From Candidatus Binatia bacterium (GTDB lineage: Bacteria; Desulfobacterota; Binatia; Bin18): DNA of 64,000 nucleotides. Made by a program: the position numbers and the translations under genes. The stretch spans positions 171,068 to 235,067 of the forward strand of contig JAJEFA010000012.1 in assembly GCA_022820725.1 (NCBI GenBank), in the 5' to 3' direction. The notes below the pieces were generated by a model that saw only the letters and a list, made by a program, of their open reading frames with translations, did not search any database and was not told the DNA's origin. Positions 18,164 to 26,434 of the stretch are shown here, one piece after another. Positions within the stretch are counted from its first letter, which is position 1. Each line of letters begins with the position of its first letter.

Positions 18164-18934
18164 TTATTTTATCGGAGATAAAAGCTGAGGGGTTGTGACT
18201 ATTTTTCTTATGCCGTGGGCATGATCCTCTTCAAATGGATTTTCCTTACACCATTCGTGTAAAGAGTGAATATCTAATAGCTGACAGCTTTGACTCACAT
18301 TCCAGGTAACCTGGAGAGGAGAACATGTTTGTTCAGTATACTTTGGCCCGGTGGTGGAACCTAAAAACTCCAGAGCGTCACTACGGTCGGGGAGCTGTGT
18401 AACTTGCTGAAATCCATTTTGAGAAGTCGTCGCTGTATAGTGAGCAAAACTTGGGGCTTTAGCGTCATTCACTAATAAAAAGACCTTGGTCTCAACTCTG
18501 AGCTGTGGGTTTGCACATGATTGTGAAGAACATGCCTGCAGGCCTTTTCCCGGTTTCACGTCACAGCTTGAGTATACCCAGTGAACTTCTATGGTATCCC
18601 CAGGCATAACATTTTGACAGAATTGATGAGATGCCGGAGCCTCTAGCTGTGAAGAGGTTAAGGATTGAGTTTCGTTGCATTTCCACCCCCCGGCGCCATT
18701 GCTCCCCGCCGGGAGTGAAAAACCGGATGCTTTGTGTTCAGCATGTTTATGAAAGTGGATGTTACACAAATTTAATTGCTTATGGTTGGGAGAAAGGTTA
18801 AATTTGACCGGGTTTTCGCCGTCTCTTTGAGTTAAATCCCGCGGTGTTTGTGGGCCAAAGTTTTGGCAAATTTCAGCATTCAATACGCTTGCGAATAGCA
18901 CTAAAAAAACAGTGAATACGGATAGTCTATACAT
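18164..18934 (-). CDS. Delta-class carbonic anhydrase, exported
   Basis: 256 residues with an N-terminal signal peptide (MYRLSVFTVFLVLFASVLNA). The mature part matches the delta-class/CA-like family: NLCNIHFHKHAEHKA supplies the zinc-binding H-x-H pair, with numerous paired cysteines (for example FCQNVMPGDTIEVHWVYSSC) and a late LHEWC segment. The enzyme hydrates CO2 in the periplasm or outside. Base composition is visibly more AT-rich than in flanking genes and codon choice differs (many TTT, AAA, CAT), which suggests horizontal acquisition; related proteins are mainly marine. Confidence 0.82.
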   Translation of the reverse strand: MYRLSVFTVFLVLFASVLNAEICQNFGPQTPRDLTQRDGENPVKFNLSPNHKQLNLCNIHFHKHAEHKASGFSLPAGSNGAGGWKCNETQSLTSSQLEAPASHQFCQNVMPGDTIEVHWVYSSCDVKPGKGLQACSSQSCANPQLRVETKVFLLVNDAKAPSFAHYTATTSQNGFQQVTQLPDRSDALEFLGSTTGPKYTEQTCSPLQVTWNVSQSCQLLDIHSLHEWCKENPFEEDHAHGIRKIVTTPQLLSPIK

Positions 18935-19046
18935 GCAGGAACTCCTTTTTATACCATACCGCCTACTTCACGAATTCATGTCGTTCGTCTGCTTTCTCAA
19001 AAGCCTCTTATGCCGGAGTAGAATTGATCGACGCCTTTCGTCTCGT

Positions 19047-19541
19047 TTATGTATCCTGTTCTTTCCATTTGGGCTGAAAGTCTTCCCTGCCCATGAGCTT
19101 TCGGTATGCCTCGGGCGGCGGGCAGTCCGTAAGCGCTATCTGAAAGAAACTCCCGCCTCCGTCCGCTCGCAAGACATTGACAATAATCTCTTCACGCGGA
19201 TTATACGTCTGCAACAGACGTATCGCGTCTTTTTTCTGTGGGGTTTGTGACAGTGCGGCAACCCGACCTTCAGGCAAGTAGCCGAGTTGGGCTTCTCTGG
19301 ATGCGGTCCCCTCGTTGATGTCTTGAGCATCTTCGCTCGGCCAGTTCCGCGCGTCCATAAGAACGATGCCGCGGCCATAGCGCAACAGCCCGCTCCAACT
19401 TAACGCGCCGAACTTCTGCCGGTTCTCCCAGATAAAGCGCTCATAGGGGTCCTCGAGGCCTGGAACGTTCCGTTCTGCCTCGTCGGAGGGAGAGATTGTC
19501 GGCTTGCTGGTGGCAGGTCGGGAGTCGTCTTGTTCGCTCAT
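19047..19541 (-). CDS. Hypothetical protein (164 aa)
   Basis: 164 residues, soluble, no signal peptide. The N-terminal 35 residues are polar and likely disordered (Ser/Pro/Asp/Glu). The rest has one predicted alpha/beta domain with FIWENRQKFGALSWSGLL, YGRGIVLMDARNW and YNPREEIIVNVLRADG. I recognise no family. It is the last gene of the minus-strand run cupin, MetE-like, small membrane protein, 76-residue protein, 164-residue protein, 30 bases after the previous stop, and base composition suits the host. Confidence 0.6.
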   Translation of the reverse strand: MSEQDDSRPATSKPTISPSDEAERNVPGLEDPYERFIWENRQKFGALSWSGLLRYGRGIVLMDARNWPSEDAQDINEGTASREAQLGYLPEGRVAALSQTPQKKDAIRLLQTYNPREEIIVNVLRADGGGSFFQIALTDCPPPEAYRKLMGREDFQPKWKEQDT

Positions 19542-19571
19542 ACGGCGTCGGGGTCTGTAGCAGGGAACCGC

Positions 19572-19802
19572 TCAATCTTCAATAATGGCGCTCAACGAGG
19601 TTCGCCAGCCTGACATGGCAAAGCGTTGCTCCAGGCCGTACTGCTTGATTTCGTCGAGTCCGGGCATACGCGTGACCTTCCAGCCCTCGCATTTCGCCGA
19701 GCTACACGGACAGGGGTCCGTCATTGCGTCGAGCAGCGCGGTCGGCATATCCAGCCCTTTTGCCAAACGGGCGACAAATTCTTCCTTTGGAATATGAGCC
19801 AT
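19572..19802 (-). CDS. Small Cys-containing hypothetical protein (76 aa)
   Basis: 76 residues. A central cluster DPCPCSSAKCEGWKV offers three cysteines (C-x-C-x4-C), which could bind metal. The N-terminal half is helical (EEFVARLAKGLDMPTALLDAM). The C-terminal GLEQRFAMSGWRTSL carries aromatic and Arg residues. No family recognised. It lies 12 bases after the 37-residue membrane protein and 30 before the 164-residue protein, inside the operon headed by the EthD-like and cupin genes. Confidence 0.6.
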   Translation of the reverse strand: MAHIPKEEFVARLAKGLDMPTALLDAMTDPCPCSSAKCEGWKVTRMPGLDEIKQYGLEQRFAMSGWRTSLSAIIED

Positions 19803-19814
19803 ACCGGGCCAGCG

Positions 19815-19928
19815 CTAGGCGCTTTTCTTTCCCTCTGAAATGGCAATCACGATAACGGCGATGATCACACCGAGGGCTGCGCCAACAAGAATCGGACTGT
19901 CTGAAAAGAATTCATATAGCGCGCCCAT
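19815..19928 (-). CDS. 37-residue single-pass membrane protein
   Basis: Short gene: ATG at 19928 with GGAG 4 bases upstream, TAG at 19815. The peptide begins MGALYEFFSDSPILVG, continues with a hydrophobic helix (AALGVIIAVIVIAI) and ends with a basic SEGKKSA, the profile of a small inner-membrane protein with its basic end in the cytoplasm. It lies 10 bases after the MetE-like stop and 12 before the next start, so it is translationally integrated in the operon. Function unknown. Confidence 0.6.
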   Translation of the reverse strand: MGALYEFFSDSPILVGAALGVIIAVIVIAISEGKKSA

Positions 19929-19938
19929 GGTACTCCGC

Positions 19939-20976
19939 CTAACCAGAATTTCCCTGCTGCAGTTCTGCCCGGACCAACCAGGCCCCATCGGCAAGGGCCT
20001 GCATCTTTCCTCGCGCCGCGGTGCGTGAGCGTGGAATCATGCCACAGTCCGTACAGGGGTAGAGATGCTCAGGCGTCACATACTGCAACGCCGTCCGAAT
20101 ACGCGCCGCAACCGTTTCACGCGTTTCCACCTCTTCAGTACCAACGTCGATGACCCCGACCATCAAATCTTTGCCCTTGGCCTCAGCTAATACTGCTGGA
20201 TCGACGCCAGAGGCGGCACACTCGACTGAGATCATATCAATCGTGCTGGTCCGCAGCAGTGGCAGCGTGCGCGCATAATGGCCCCAGTCCGTGTTTTTGC
20301 TCTTCCACTCAACGACCGCAGGGATACCGTATCCATAACAGATATGGACCGCGGTTTTGGCCTGCACCCCTTGAGCACATTGTTCAAGTGCCTGGATGCC
20401 CCACTCTTCCACAGCATCGAGATAGATATTGAAACACGGCTCGTCGAACTGCACGACATCGCACCCGTTCTCCACCAGCTCACACGCCTCTTCATTCACC
20501 AGCCGTGCCAGTTCGCCCGCCAGTTTCCGACGATCCCCGTAGTACTCATCCGCAACCGTATCCGCAATGGTCATCGGACCGGGCAAGGTCACTTTGACCG
20601 GCTTTGTCGTGTGCTGCTTCATAAACCGGAGCGCCTCAACCAACACCGACCGCGGACGACGCAACTGCTCGACCACCCGGGCGGCCCGGACTTTGATACC
20701 GTAGCGGTTCCCCCGCGTTTCGATCTCAACCAAACGGCTGAAGTCCAACCCGGTCAGCCCTTCAACGAACCCCCAGATATAATGCCGACGGCGCTGTTCG
20801 CCGTCGGTCACGATATTGAGACCCGCCGCTTCCTGGTCGGCGAGCGCGAGCAGCACGGCATCGTCCTGGCCCTCCCGCAGCGCATCGTCTTGCAGCTTCC
20901 ACGATACGTACATCGCGTTTGGGGGAACGAGCCAAGTCGGGCGGGGTAAGCTCCCGACAATCATGGTTTGCAGCAT
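19939..20976 (-). CDS. Short MetE-like methyltransferase (C-terminal catalytic domain only)
   Basis: 345 residues, corresponding to the catalytic C-terminal domain of cobalamin-independent methionine synthase. The zinc site is complete: His211 and Cys213 (HICYG), Glu252 (SVECAAS) and Cys311 (TDCGM). The N-terminal MIVGSLPRP and the substrate segment TDGEQRRRHY are family-like. The folate-binding N-terminal half of MetE is absent, as in core-MetE proteins that take the methyl group from a corrinoid protein or another donor. It starts directly after the cupin gene stop. Methyl transfer to a thiol is likely; methyl donor and acceptor are not determined. Confidence 0.82.
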   Translation of the reverse strand: MLQTMIVGSLPRPTWLVPPNAMYVSWKLQDDALREGQDDAVLLALADQEAAGLNIVTDGEQRRRHYIWGFVEGLTGLDFSRLVEIETRGNRYGIKVRAARVVEQLRRPRSVLVEALRFMKQHTTKPVKVTLPGPMTIADTVADEYYGDRRKLAGELARLVNEEACELVENGCDVVQFDEPCFNIYLDAVEEWGIQALEQCAQGVQAKTAVHICYGYGIPAVVEWKSKNTDWGHYARTLPLLRTSTIDMISVECAASGVDPAVLAEAKGKDLMVGVIDVGTEEVETRETVAARIRTALQYVTPEHLYPCTDCGMIPRSRTAARGKMQALADGAWLVRAELQQGNSG

Positions 20977-22020
20977 CTATAGTTCCTGTTCTCTATACCA
21001 GCCGAGTGCCTTCATGACCGGCGCGTCAGAAAAAGAGAAGAGAATCGCGTCTGCGGACGCCGAGGTATTCTCGTGCGCATGACTCGCCCAGGTTGGTACG
21101 GCAAACACGTCACCCGGTCCCCATTCAAGAGCCCTGCCGCTGACGACCGTCTGTCCAGTCCCCTCGACCGCGAGATAGACCTTACTGACGCTTTGCCTGC
21201 GCGCCTGCGTTTTTTGGCCGGGTCGGAGGCGCTGCAGAAAGCTGGCCATGGTCGCGAGCGACGGACCGCCCGTCACCGGATTCACATATTCCAGCATGGT
21301 GCCGTCAAACGGACTGTCGGCGTCTCTACCGAGGTCCAGTAGCGCGGGGCGTGCCTCACTCCATGCATATTTGAGTAAAGACGACTGCCCATCGGCTGGG
21401 CGTTGCCAGGTTGGTAGGAGTCCACCGTGCTTATAGCCACGGGTTGAGTGATCCTCCGGCTTGGTCAAGTCCTGTGACTCGGTCTGACCGGGTTCAAAAA
21501 ATGTTCCGGCCAGCATACCAGCCAAGGGCAGGTCCAGTCCGTCGAGCCAGACAACGGGCTCGGTGCCTTCACTGCCGTGCTCATGCCACGTCCAGTTCGG
21601 CGTCAGGACAAAATCCCCTGGCTCCATAGGCAGCTTTTCACCATCGACGACCGTATAGGCCCCCTGTCCTTCCATAATGAAACGGAGCGCGTTGGGTGTG
21701 TGCCGGTGGGTTCGCGCGACCTCACCGGGCAGGATGAGCTGGATCCCGGCATACAGCGTGTGGGTTGTGGCAACCCGACCTTCGAACCCTGGGTTGAGCA
21801 GCATGAGCACCCGCCGTTCAGCCTCAGCCGCGGAGACGAGCTCGCCTGAGCGTAGGAGTTGGGGGCGCAGGTCTTTCCAGCGCCACAGATACGGCTTCAC
21901 CGGCGTTTCCGGCGTAGGCGTGAGCTGTTTGCCGAGCACCTTCCACAACGGCCCGACATCGTACTGAGACAAGCCGGCCAGAAAGGTTTCTACTTCGTGC
22001 GATTGGGTTGATGTCGCCAC
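20977..22020 (-). CDS. Gentisate 1,2-dioxygenase-like double-cupin protein
   Basis: 347 residues with two cupin domains. The first has metal ligands in ARTHRHTPNALRFIMEG and the PGDFVLTPNWTWHEHG stretch, both very close to gentisate 1,2-dioxygenase; the second, around 235-330, ends WGPGDVFAVPTWASHAHEN. Gentisate dioxygenase opens the aromatic ring of gentisate using ferrous iron. No maleylpyruvate isomerase or fumarylpyruvate hydrolase is adjacent, and the partner genes are MetE-like and small unknown proteins, so the substrate may be another 2,5-dihydroxybenzoate or hydroxynaphthoate. The start is a GTG. Confidence 0.82.
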   Translation of the reverse strand: MATSTQSHEVETFLAGLSQYDVGPLWKVLGKQLTPTPETPVKPYLWRWKDLRPQLLRSGELVSAAEAERRVLMLLNPGFEGRVATTHTLYAGIQLILPGEVARTHRHTPNALRFIMEGQGAYTVVDGEKLPMEPGDFVLTPNWTWHEHGSEGTEPVVWLDGLDLPLAGMLAGTFFEPGQTESQDLTKPEDHSTRGYKHGGLLPTWQRPADGQSSLLKYAWSEARPALLDLGRDADSPFDGTMLEYVNPVTGGPSLATMASFLQRLRPGQKTQARRQSVSKVYLAVEGTGQTVVSGRALEWGPGDVFAVPTWASHAHENTSASADAILFSFSDAPVMKALGWYREQEL

Positions 22021-22051
22021 AGTGTTTTGCTCAGCTCTTAGCGAAGTCTTG

Positions 22052-22411
22052 TTAATCGGGTGCGGCGATCTCCTCGCACAGCATGACCTGATAGTTCAGA
22101 CCGGCGTATTTTTCATCAGGACCGTGGACGGACCAGCGCTGCGTCCAGCCTTGGGCAAATTTCTGGAGTTCCTCATTCCCCCAGACCTTTTCCCAGGCAT
22201 CCAAATCGTCGATCTCAAGCAGGTCGTAGTGTGTGAACTGCACCGTCCCAAGTTTTTCATCCAGCACTTTCCAATTCGCATAGCGCTTAATACCCGGAAC
22301 ACTGTTGAAAAACGGATTATCCACGTCACGGAGCCACTGCTCGTACTCCTCCTGATTAACGTGCTCGCCGAGGTTATAGGTCAGCAGCAGCATTGCTCGT
22401 CGTTTGGTCAT
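22052..22411 (-). CDS. Small dimeric alpha/beta-barrel (EthD-like) protein
   Basis: 119 residues, ATG at 22411 with AGAGG 8 bases upstream. The pattern RAMLLLTYNLGEHVNQEEYEQWL, PFFNSVPGIKRYANWKVL and THYDLLEIDDLDAWEKVW is that of the ferredoxin-like dimeric alpha/beta barrel proteins (EthD, antibiotic monooxygenase and relatives). No catalytic residue pattern is diagnostic. It heads the minus-strand operon containing the gentisate-dioxygenase-like gene, 31 bases before that gene, so a role in the same ring-cleavage pathway is a reasonable inference. Confidence 0.7.
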   Translation of the reverse strand: MTKRRAMLLLTYNLGEHVNQEEYEQWLRDVDNPFFNSVPGIKRYANWKVLDEKLGTVQFTHYDLLEIDDLDAWEKVWGNEELQKFAQGWTQRWSVHGPDEKYAGLNYQVMLCEEIAAPD

Positions 22412-22501
22412 CTCACAAGCCTCTTATCAGGCCAGACCATACCGCACCCGGAAGCGTAGCGTCAATGAGGAAGGCATACTCGGTGGACTGCACGGGACAG
22501 G

Positions 22502-23398
22502 CTATGCCGCCGGTGGCAGGAGCGTGCTCACACTGCTCTGGCGGAGTCGCTCAAAAATAAGCTGGGTCGCTCGGGAACGGTTCAGGGTGTAGAAGTGAAT
22601 ACCGGGCGCGCCACCGGCAAGCAGGGCTTCACACTGCTGCCATGCCCAGTCAACCCCAATTTCAAACACCGCGTCCGCATCCTCGGCGACCGGCTCCAAG
22701 CGTTCTTGCAGCGCAAGCGGAATGGACGCCCCGCACATCCGGGTGAAGCGGACAATCTGACGGTAGTTCAGAATGGGCATAATGCCCGGAATAATGCGCT
22801 GCCGAATCCCAAGCCGTCTTGCACGCGCCACAAAATCAAAATAGTCCTGAGCGTCGAAAAACAACTGGGTGGTCACAAAATCGGCCCCACAGTCCACCTT
22901 TGCCTTGAGATACTGCAAGTCCTGAAACGCATCCACACTTTCCGGGTGCGCCTCGGGATAGCCCGCCACCCCAATACAAAAATCGCCGCTACGTCGGGCC
23001 AGGGCAACCAACTCGGCGGCGTGCGCAAAACCGTCCGAGGCCGGGGTAAACGCGGTTTCGCCACGGGGTGGGTCGCCGCGCAGACACATGAGGTTCTCGA
23101 CGCCACGGTCTTTCAGCTCAAATAGAATATCTCTGAGCTCCGTTTGGCTGTGCCCCACACAGGTCAAGTGGGCCATACCGATGAGCCCCAGTTCAGCCTG
23201 GAAGCGACACACCAGATCAATGGTATTCTTCCGGGTCGAACCACCCGCGCCGTAGGTCACAGAGCAAAAGCTGGCCCCCAACTTTTGGAGTTCGCGGGCT
23301 CGATCAAAAAGCGCCTCTCCATCTTCTGCGGTCTTTGGGGGAAAAAATTCAAACGAAAATGTCTGTGGGTGAGAATCAAAGAGTGTTCGGATTTTCAT
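22502..23398 (-). CDS. metF: Methylenetetrahydrofolate reductase
   Basis: 298 residues from the ATG at 23398 (a TTG lies 9 bases upstream). Reduces 5,10-methylenetetrahydrofolate to the 5-methyl form with a flavin. Diagnostic segments are FSFEFFPPKT with the catalytic Glu, VTYGAGGST, LTCVGHS, LCLRGDPP-like NLMCLRGDP, and FVTTQLFFD; it ends FYTLNRSRAT, the usual MetF ending. Length is normal for the bacterial form. It provides methyl-folate for methionine synthesis, matching the MetE-like and metXYW genes in the window. Confidence 0.94.
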   Translation of the reverse strand: MKIRTLFDSHPQTFSFEFFPPKTAEDGEALFDRARELQKLGASFCSVTYGAGGSTRKNTIDLVCRFQAELGLIGMAHLTCVGHSQTELRDILFELKDRGVENLMCLRGDPPRGETAFTPASDGFAHAAELVALARRSGDFCIGVAGYPEAHPESVDAFQDLQYLKAKVDCGADFVTTQLFFDAQDYFDFVARARRLGIRQRIIPGIMPILNYRQIVRFTRMCGASIPLALQERLEPVAEDADAVFEIGVDWAWQQCEALLAGGAPGIHFYTLNRSRATQLIFERLRQSSVSTLLPPAA

Positions 23399-23583
23399 AT
23401 TCTCCAAGCGATGCTTGCCATCTTTGAGATAAAACTTTTAGTGAGTTGCTCCTTATGCTACCAAGCAGCCCGAAACGAGTCAAAGCCCGTCTGCGTCAGG
23501 TGCTCTGCCGTTTCACCTTTACAACCCGATCTTTCCCAGGATACGATTCACTGCACATAGAGGAAAGCAAAGAAGGAGGACCC

Positions 23584-24771
23584 ATGTACCCGCTGAAAGA
23601 CCAGGCCTGTATCGTCGGTGTGGGCGAGACCGCTTATACCCGGGGATCGGGGAAGACCGATCTCGTGCTGATGCTCGAAGCCTCAATGAACGCCATTACC
23701 GATGCGGGTCTGAGTCCGCATGATATCGACGGTATTATCCCTCCCCCGCTACCATCAACCGCTGAACATTTTGCCGCCAACCTTGGGGTCGAGGATCTGC
23801 GTTATGCGGTCACGGTACATATGGGCGGGGCCAGTCCGGTCACTTCGCTCCAAAGTGCGGCCATGGCGGTTGCCTGCGGAGTGGCGAAAAATATCCTTGT
23901 ACCGCTGGGCTGGAACGGCTATTCCACGATGCGCGTCCGTGACATGGGTAATAAGAGTAAGGGCAATGGCGGTGGCGGCAGTGGAGCCCCTGGTGCGCTG
24001 GCCAACACCATAGGTGAATACTATCTGCCCTATGGGGCCAACGTTCCGGTGCAATGGTACGCCTGGCTCGCCACCCGGCATAAAGAGCTGTACGGCACCC
24101 CGGACGAGGCCATGGGCACCGTGGCGGTCACCTCACGCAAGCATGCCCAATTGAACGATAAAGCCTATATGCAGGGTCGTCCGCTCAGTATGGAGGACTA
24201 TCTGAACGCCCGCTGGGTCTCCAAACCCTTCCGGTTGTTCGACTGTTGTTTGGAAACCGACGGAGCGGCGGCCGTGGTTGTGACATCGCCGGAACGAGCG
24301 CGCGACCTCAAACATGATCCGGTGTATATTTCGGGTATTGCCGAGGGCCACCCCTACCCCGCGGATGACATTCCCGCCCGGCCCGACCCGTTTACGATCG
24401 GGCTCAGCTTTGCTACGCCGAACGCCCTGCAAATGGCTGGCGTCGACCTCAAAGACCTCGACTTTGCCGAAATCTACGACTGCTTTACCTATGTCGTGCT
24501 GCTCCAGATGGAAGCGCTTGGATTGTGTAAACGGGGCGAAGTTGGTGAATACGCGCAGGGGGACAGATTTGCGCTGGACGGCGAACTGCCCTTGAATACC
24601 CATGGAGGCCTGCATTCCGAGGCGCATGTATGGGGCATGAATCACATTGTAGAAGCTACCCATCAACTCCGTCATGAAGCCGGTGAGCGTCAGGTCAAAG
24701 ACGCCCAACTCGGTCTGGTCACGGGCTGGGGAGATTTTGGTGACGGCAGCCTGGCAATTATGCGCCGATAA
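23584..24771 (+). CDS. Thiolase-family protein (SCP2-type acetyl-CoA acetyltransferase-like)
   Basis: 395 residues from the ATG at 23584, which has an excellent GGAGG Shine-Dalgarno. The order follows SCP-x/SCP2-type thiolases: [38 protein letters not shown], a Gly/Ser-rich flexible loop, EIYDCFTYV and the histidine-containing [19 protein letters not shown]. The nucleophile cysteine position of classical thiolases is not conserved in an obvious way, as is common for this subfamily. A DUF35 OB-fold/zinc-ribbon partner follows 16 bases downstream; such pairs form heteromeric acyltransferases in acyl-CoA or steroid side-chain metabolism. Confidence 0.86.
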   Translation: MYPLKDQACIVGVGETAYTRGSGKTDLVLMLEASMNAITDAGLSPHDIDGIIPPPLPSTAEHFAANLGVEDLRYAVTVHMGGASPVTSLQSAAMAVACGVAKNILVPLGWNGYSTMRVRDMGNKSKGNGGGGSGAPGALANTIGEYYLPYGANVPVQWYAWLATRHKELYGTPDEAMGTVAVTSRKHAQLNDKAYMQGRPLSMEDYLNARWVSKPFRLFDCCLETDGAAAVVVTSPERARDLKHDPVYISGIAEGHPYPADDIPARPDPFTIGLSFATPNALQMAGVDLKDLDFAEIYDCFTYVVLLQMEALGLCKRGEVGEYAQGDRFALDGELPLNTHGGLHSEAHVWGMNHIVEATHQLRHEAGERQVKDAQLGLVTGWGDFGDGSLAIMRR

Positions 24772-24787
24772 CAGGAGAGAGGCTATC

Positions 24788-25207
24788 ATGGCAGAAACAC
24801 AGGAATATCGGCGGCCGGTCCCGAAAATGCGGGGCTTCGCGGCCGAATTTTATGCATATTGCAAACAGCACGAACTGCGCTTTCAGCGCTGTACGAATTG
24901 CAACACCTGGCGTCATGTACCGCGCGATATGTGCGCCAAGTGCGGCTCGTTTGCATGGGAATGGGCCAGGTCTTCGGGCAAAGGCAAACTCTTTTCATGG
25001 ACGACGGCCATGCAGCCCATGTTGCCGCAGTTTGCCGACCTCGTTCCCTACAGTCCGGTGGTGGTGGAACTCGAAGAAGGCGTCCGGATGCTCAGTTGGC
25101 TGACCGATGTGGCAGATGCCGATTTGCGGTTGGATCTGCCGCTTGAGGTTGTGTTTGACGATGTCACCCCAGAGGTGACTTTACCCAAATTCAGACGGGC
25201 GGGTTGA
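24788..25207 (+). CDS. DUF35 OB-fold/zinc-ribbon acyl-CoA-binding partner protein
   Basis: 139 residues from the ATG at 24788. The N-terminal rubredoxin-like zinc ribbon has two knuckles, CTNC (Cys-x2-Cys) and CAKC, inside ELRFQRCTNCNTWRHVP and MCAKCGSFAWEW; the remainder is an OB fold (GKLFSWTTAMQPM, YSPVVVELEEGVRM). Such proteins bind CoA thioesters and cooperate with the adjacent thiolase-like subunit. Genes are 16 bases apart and the acyl-CoA dehydrogenase follows, so this is one acyl-CoA conversion module. Confidence 0.85.
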   Translation: MAETQEYRRPVPKMRGFAAEFYAYCKQHELRFQRCTNCNTWRHVPRDMCAKCGSFAWEWARSSGKGKLFSWTTAMQPMLPQFADLVPYSPVVVELEEGVRMLSWLTDVADADLRLDLPLEVVFDDVTPEVTLPKFRRAG

Positions 25208-25234
25208 CCCTCCCTTCAACCGCGAGCATGCCCC

Positions 25235-26398
25235 ATGAACGATTTCCAAGGCTATACCCTGCCCGAGGAACTCACCCTGCTGCAAGATCAGATTCGTCGT
25301 TTTGTCCGTGAGGAAATTATCCCGGCTGAACAGGCCATCGATCCCGATGCCGCAGACCTGCCCGACGACGTCTATGCGCGTCTGTCGGCCAAAACCAAGG
25401 CCGCCGGTCTCTGGTGTCCCGGTGCTCCCAAGGAGTACGGAGGCGGGGGGCTGAATACTTTTAGCATGTCCATTGCCTTGGAAGAGATGGCCCAGCATCG
25501 CATGGGCCTATACAATCCCGGCTGCGGCACGTTTGGGCGCTATCCGCCAAATCCTATTTATGCCGGCACCCCGGAACAGATTCAAAAATATGCCGTACCC
25601 ACGCTAAAAAACGGCCTTTACACCTTTTTTGCGATTACTGAACCAAGCGGCGGCTCAGACCCGGCTGGGGCCATTCAAACCCGAGCCGTGCGTGACGGGG
25701 ATTCGTGGATCATTAACGGCTCAAAGATTTTCATCTCGCACGCGCACGAAGCCGAATGGGGTGTGGTCTTTGTCCGGACTGACCCGGAAAAAGGCCGGAA
25801 GGGTATTAGCTGCTTTATTATTGACAAAGGAACCCCCGGCTTTACCGCTCGCCCGTTCAGGACCATTCGGACCGTCTCACTACCCAACGAGGTCTCATTT
25901 GAAGATTGCCGGGTGCCGGCCGAAAATATGATCGGTGACGAAGGTCAGGGACTCTACCTCTGCTTTGACCTGCTGACCAAAGCGCGCTTTCCCTACTCAG
26001 CCGCAAATCTCGGGGTTGCCGTGGCTGCCCATCGGATGGCGATCGAACACGCCAAGCAGCGAGAAACGTTTGGCGAGCTCTTGAGCCAACGCCAAGCGAT
26101 TCAGTGGATGCTGGCCGATGCGGAAGTCGAATTGCGCGCGACACGCCTGCTCATCTGGGACGGTGCCTGGAAAGCCGACCGCGGAGAAGATGCGCGCGTT
26201 GAAGCCTCAATAGCCAAACTGTATTCGAGCGAGGTTCTGGGCCGGGTGATCGATAACGCCGTCCAGATTCACGGCGGCTATGGCGTTTCAAAAGAGTTTC
26301 CTCTGGAACGCTGGTATCGTGAGGCTCGAGTCCGGCGTATTGGAGAGGGGCCGTCCGAGGTCCACCGTATGGTGATTGCGCGGGCATTATTGCGTTAG
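25235..26398 (+). CDS. Acyl-CoA dehydrogenase
   Basis: 387 residues; FAD-dependent desaturation of an acyl-CoA thioester. Seen are the N-terminal helical domain, FFAITEPSGGSDPAG (FAD-binding middle domain), INGSKIFISHAHEA, and the C-terminal region QIHGGYGVSKEFPLERWYREARV containing the typical glycine-rich motif. The catalytic base region in the C-terminal domain, REARVRRIGEGPSEVHRM, is in place. Co-directional with the thiolase and DUF35 genes at short spacing. Chain length or branched substrate cannot be deduced. Confidence 0.9.
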   Translation: MNDFQGYTLPEELTLLQDQIRRFVREEIIPAEQAIDPDAADLPDDVYARLSAKTKAAGLWCPGAPKEYGGGGLNTFSMSIALEEMAQHRMGLYNPGCGTFGRYPPNPIYAGTPEQIQKYAVPTLKNGLYTFFAITEPSGGSDPAGAIQTRAVRDGDSWIINGSKIFISHAHEAEWGVVFVRTDPEKGRKGISCFIIDKGTPGFTARPFRTIRTVSLPNEVSFEDCRVPAENMIGDEGQGLYLCFDLLTKARFPYSAANLGVAVAAHRMAIEHAKQRETFGELLSQRQAIQWMLADAEVELRATRLLIWDGAWKADRGEDARVEASIAKLYSSEVLGRVIDNAVQIHGGYGVSKEFPLERWYREARVRRIGEGPSEVHRMVIARALLR

Positions 26399-26434
26399 CA
26401 CAGAACCTTGTTCGCACCGAGAAACCCCAGAGAG

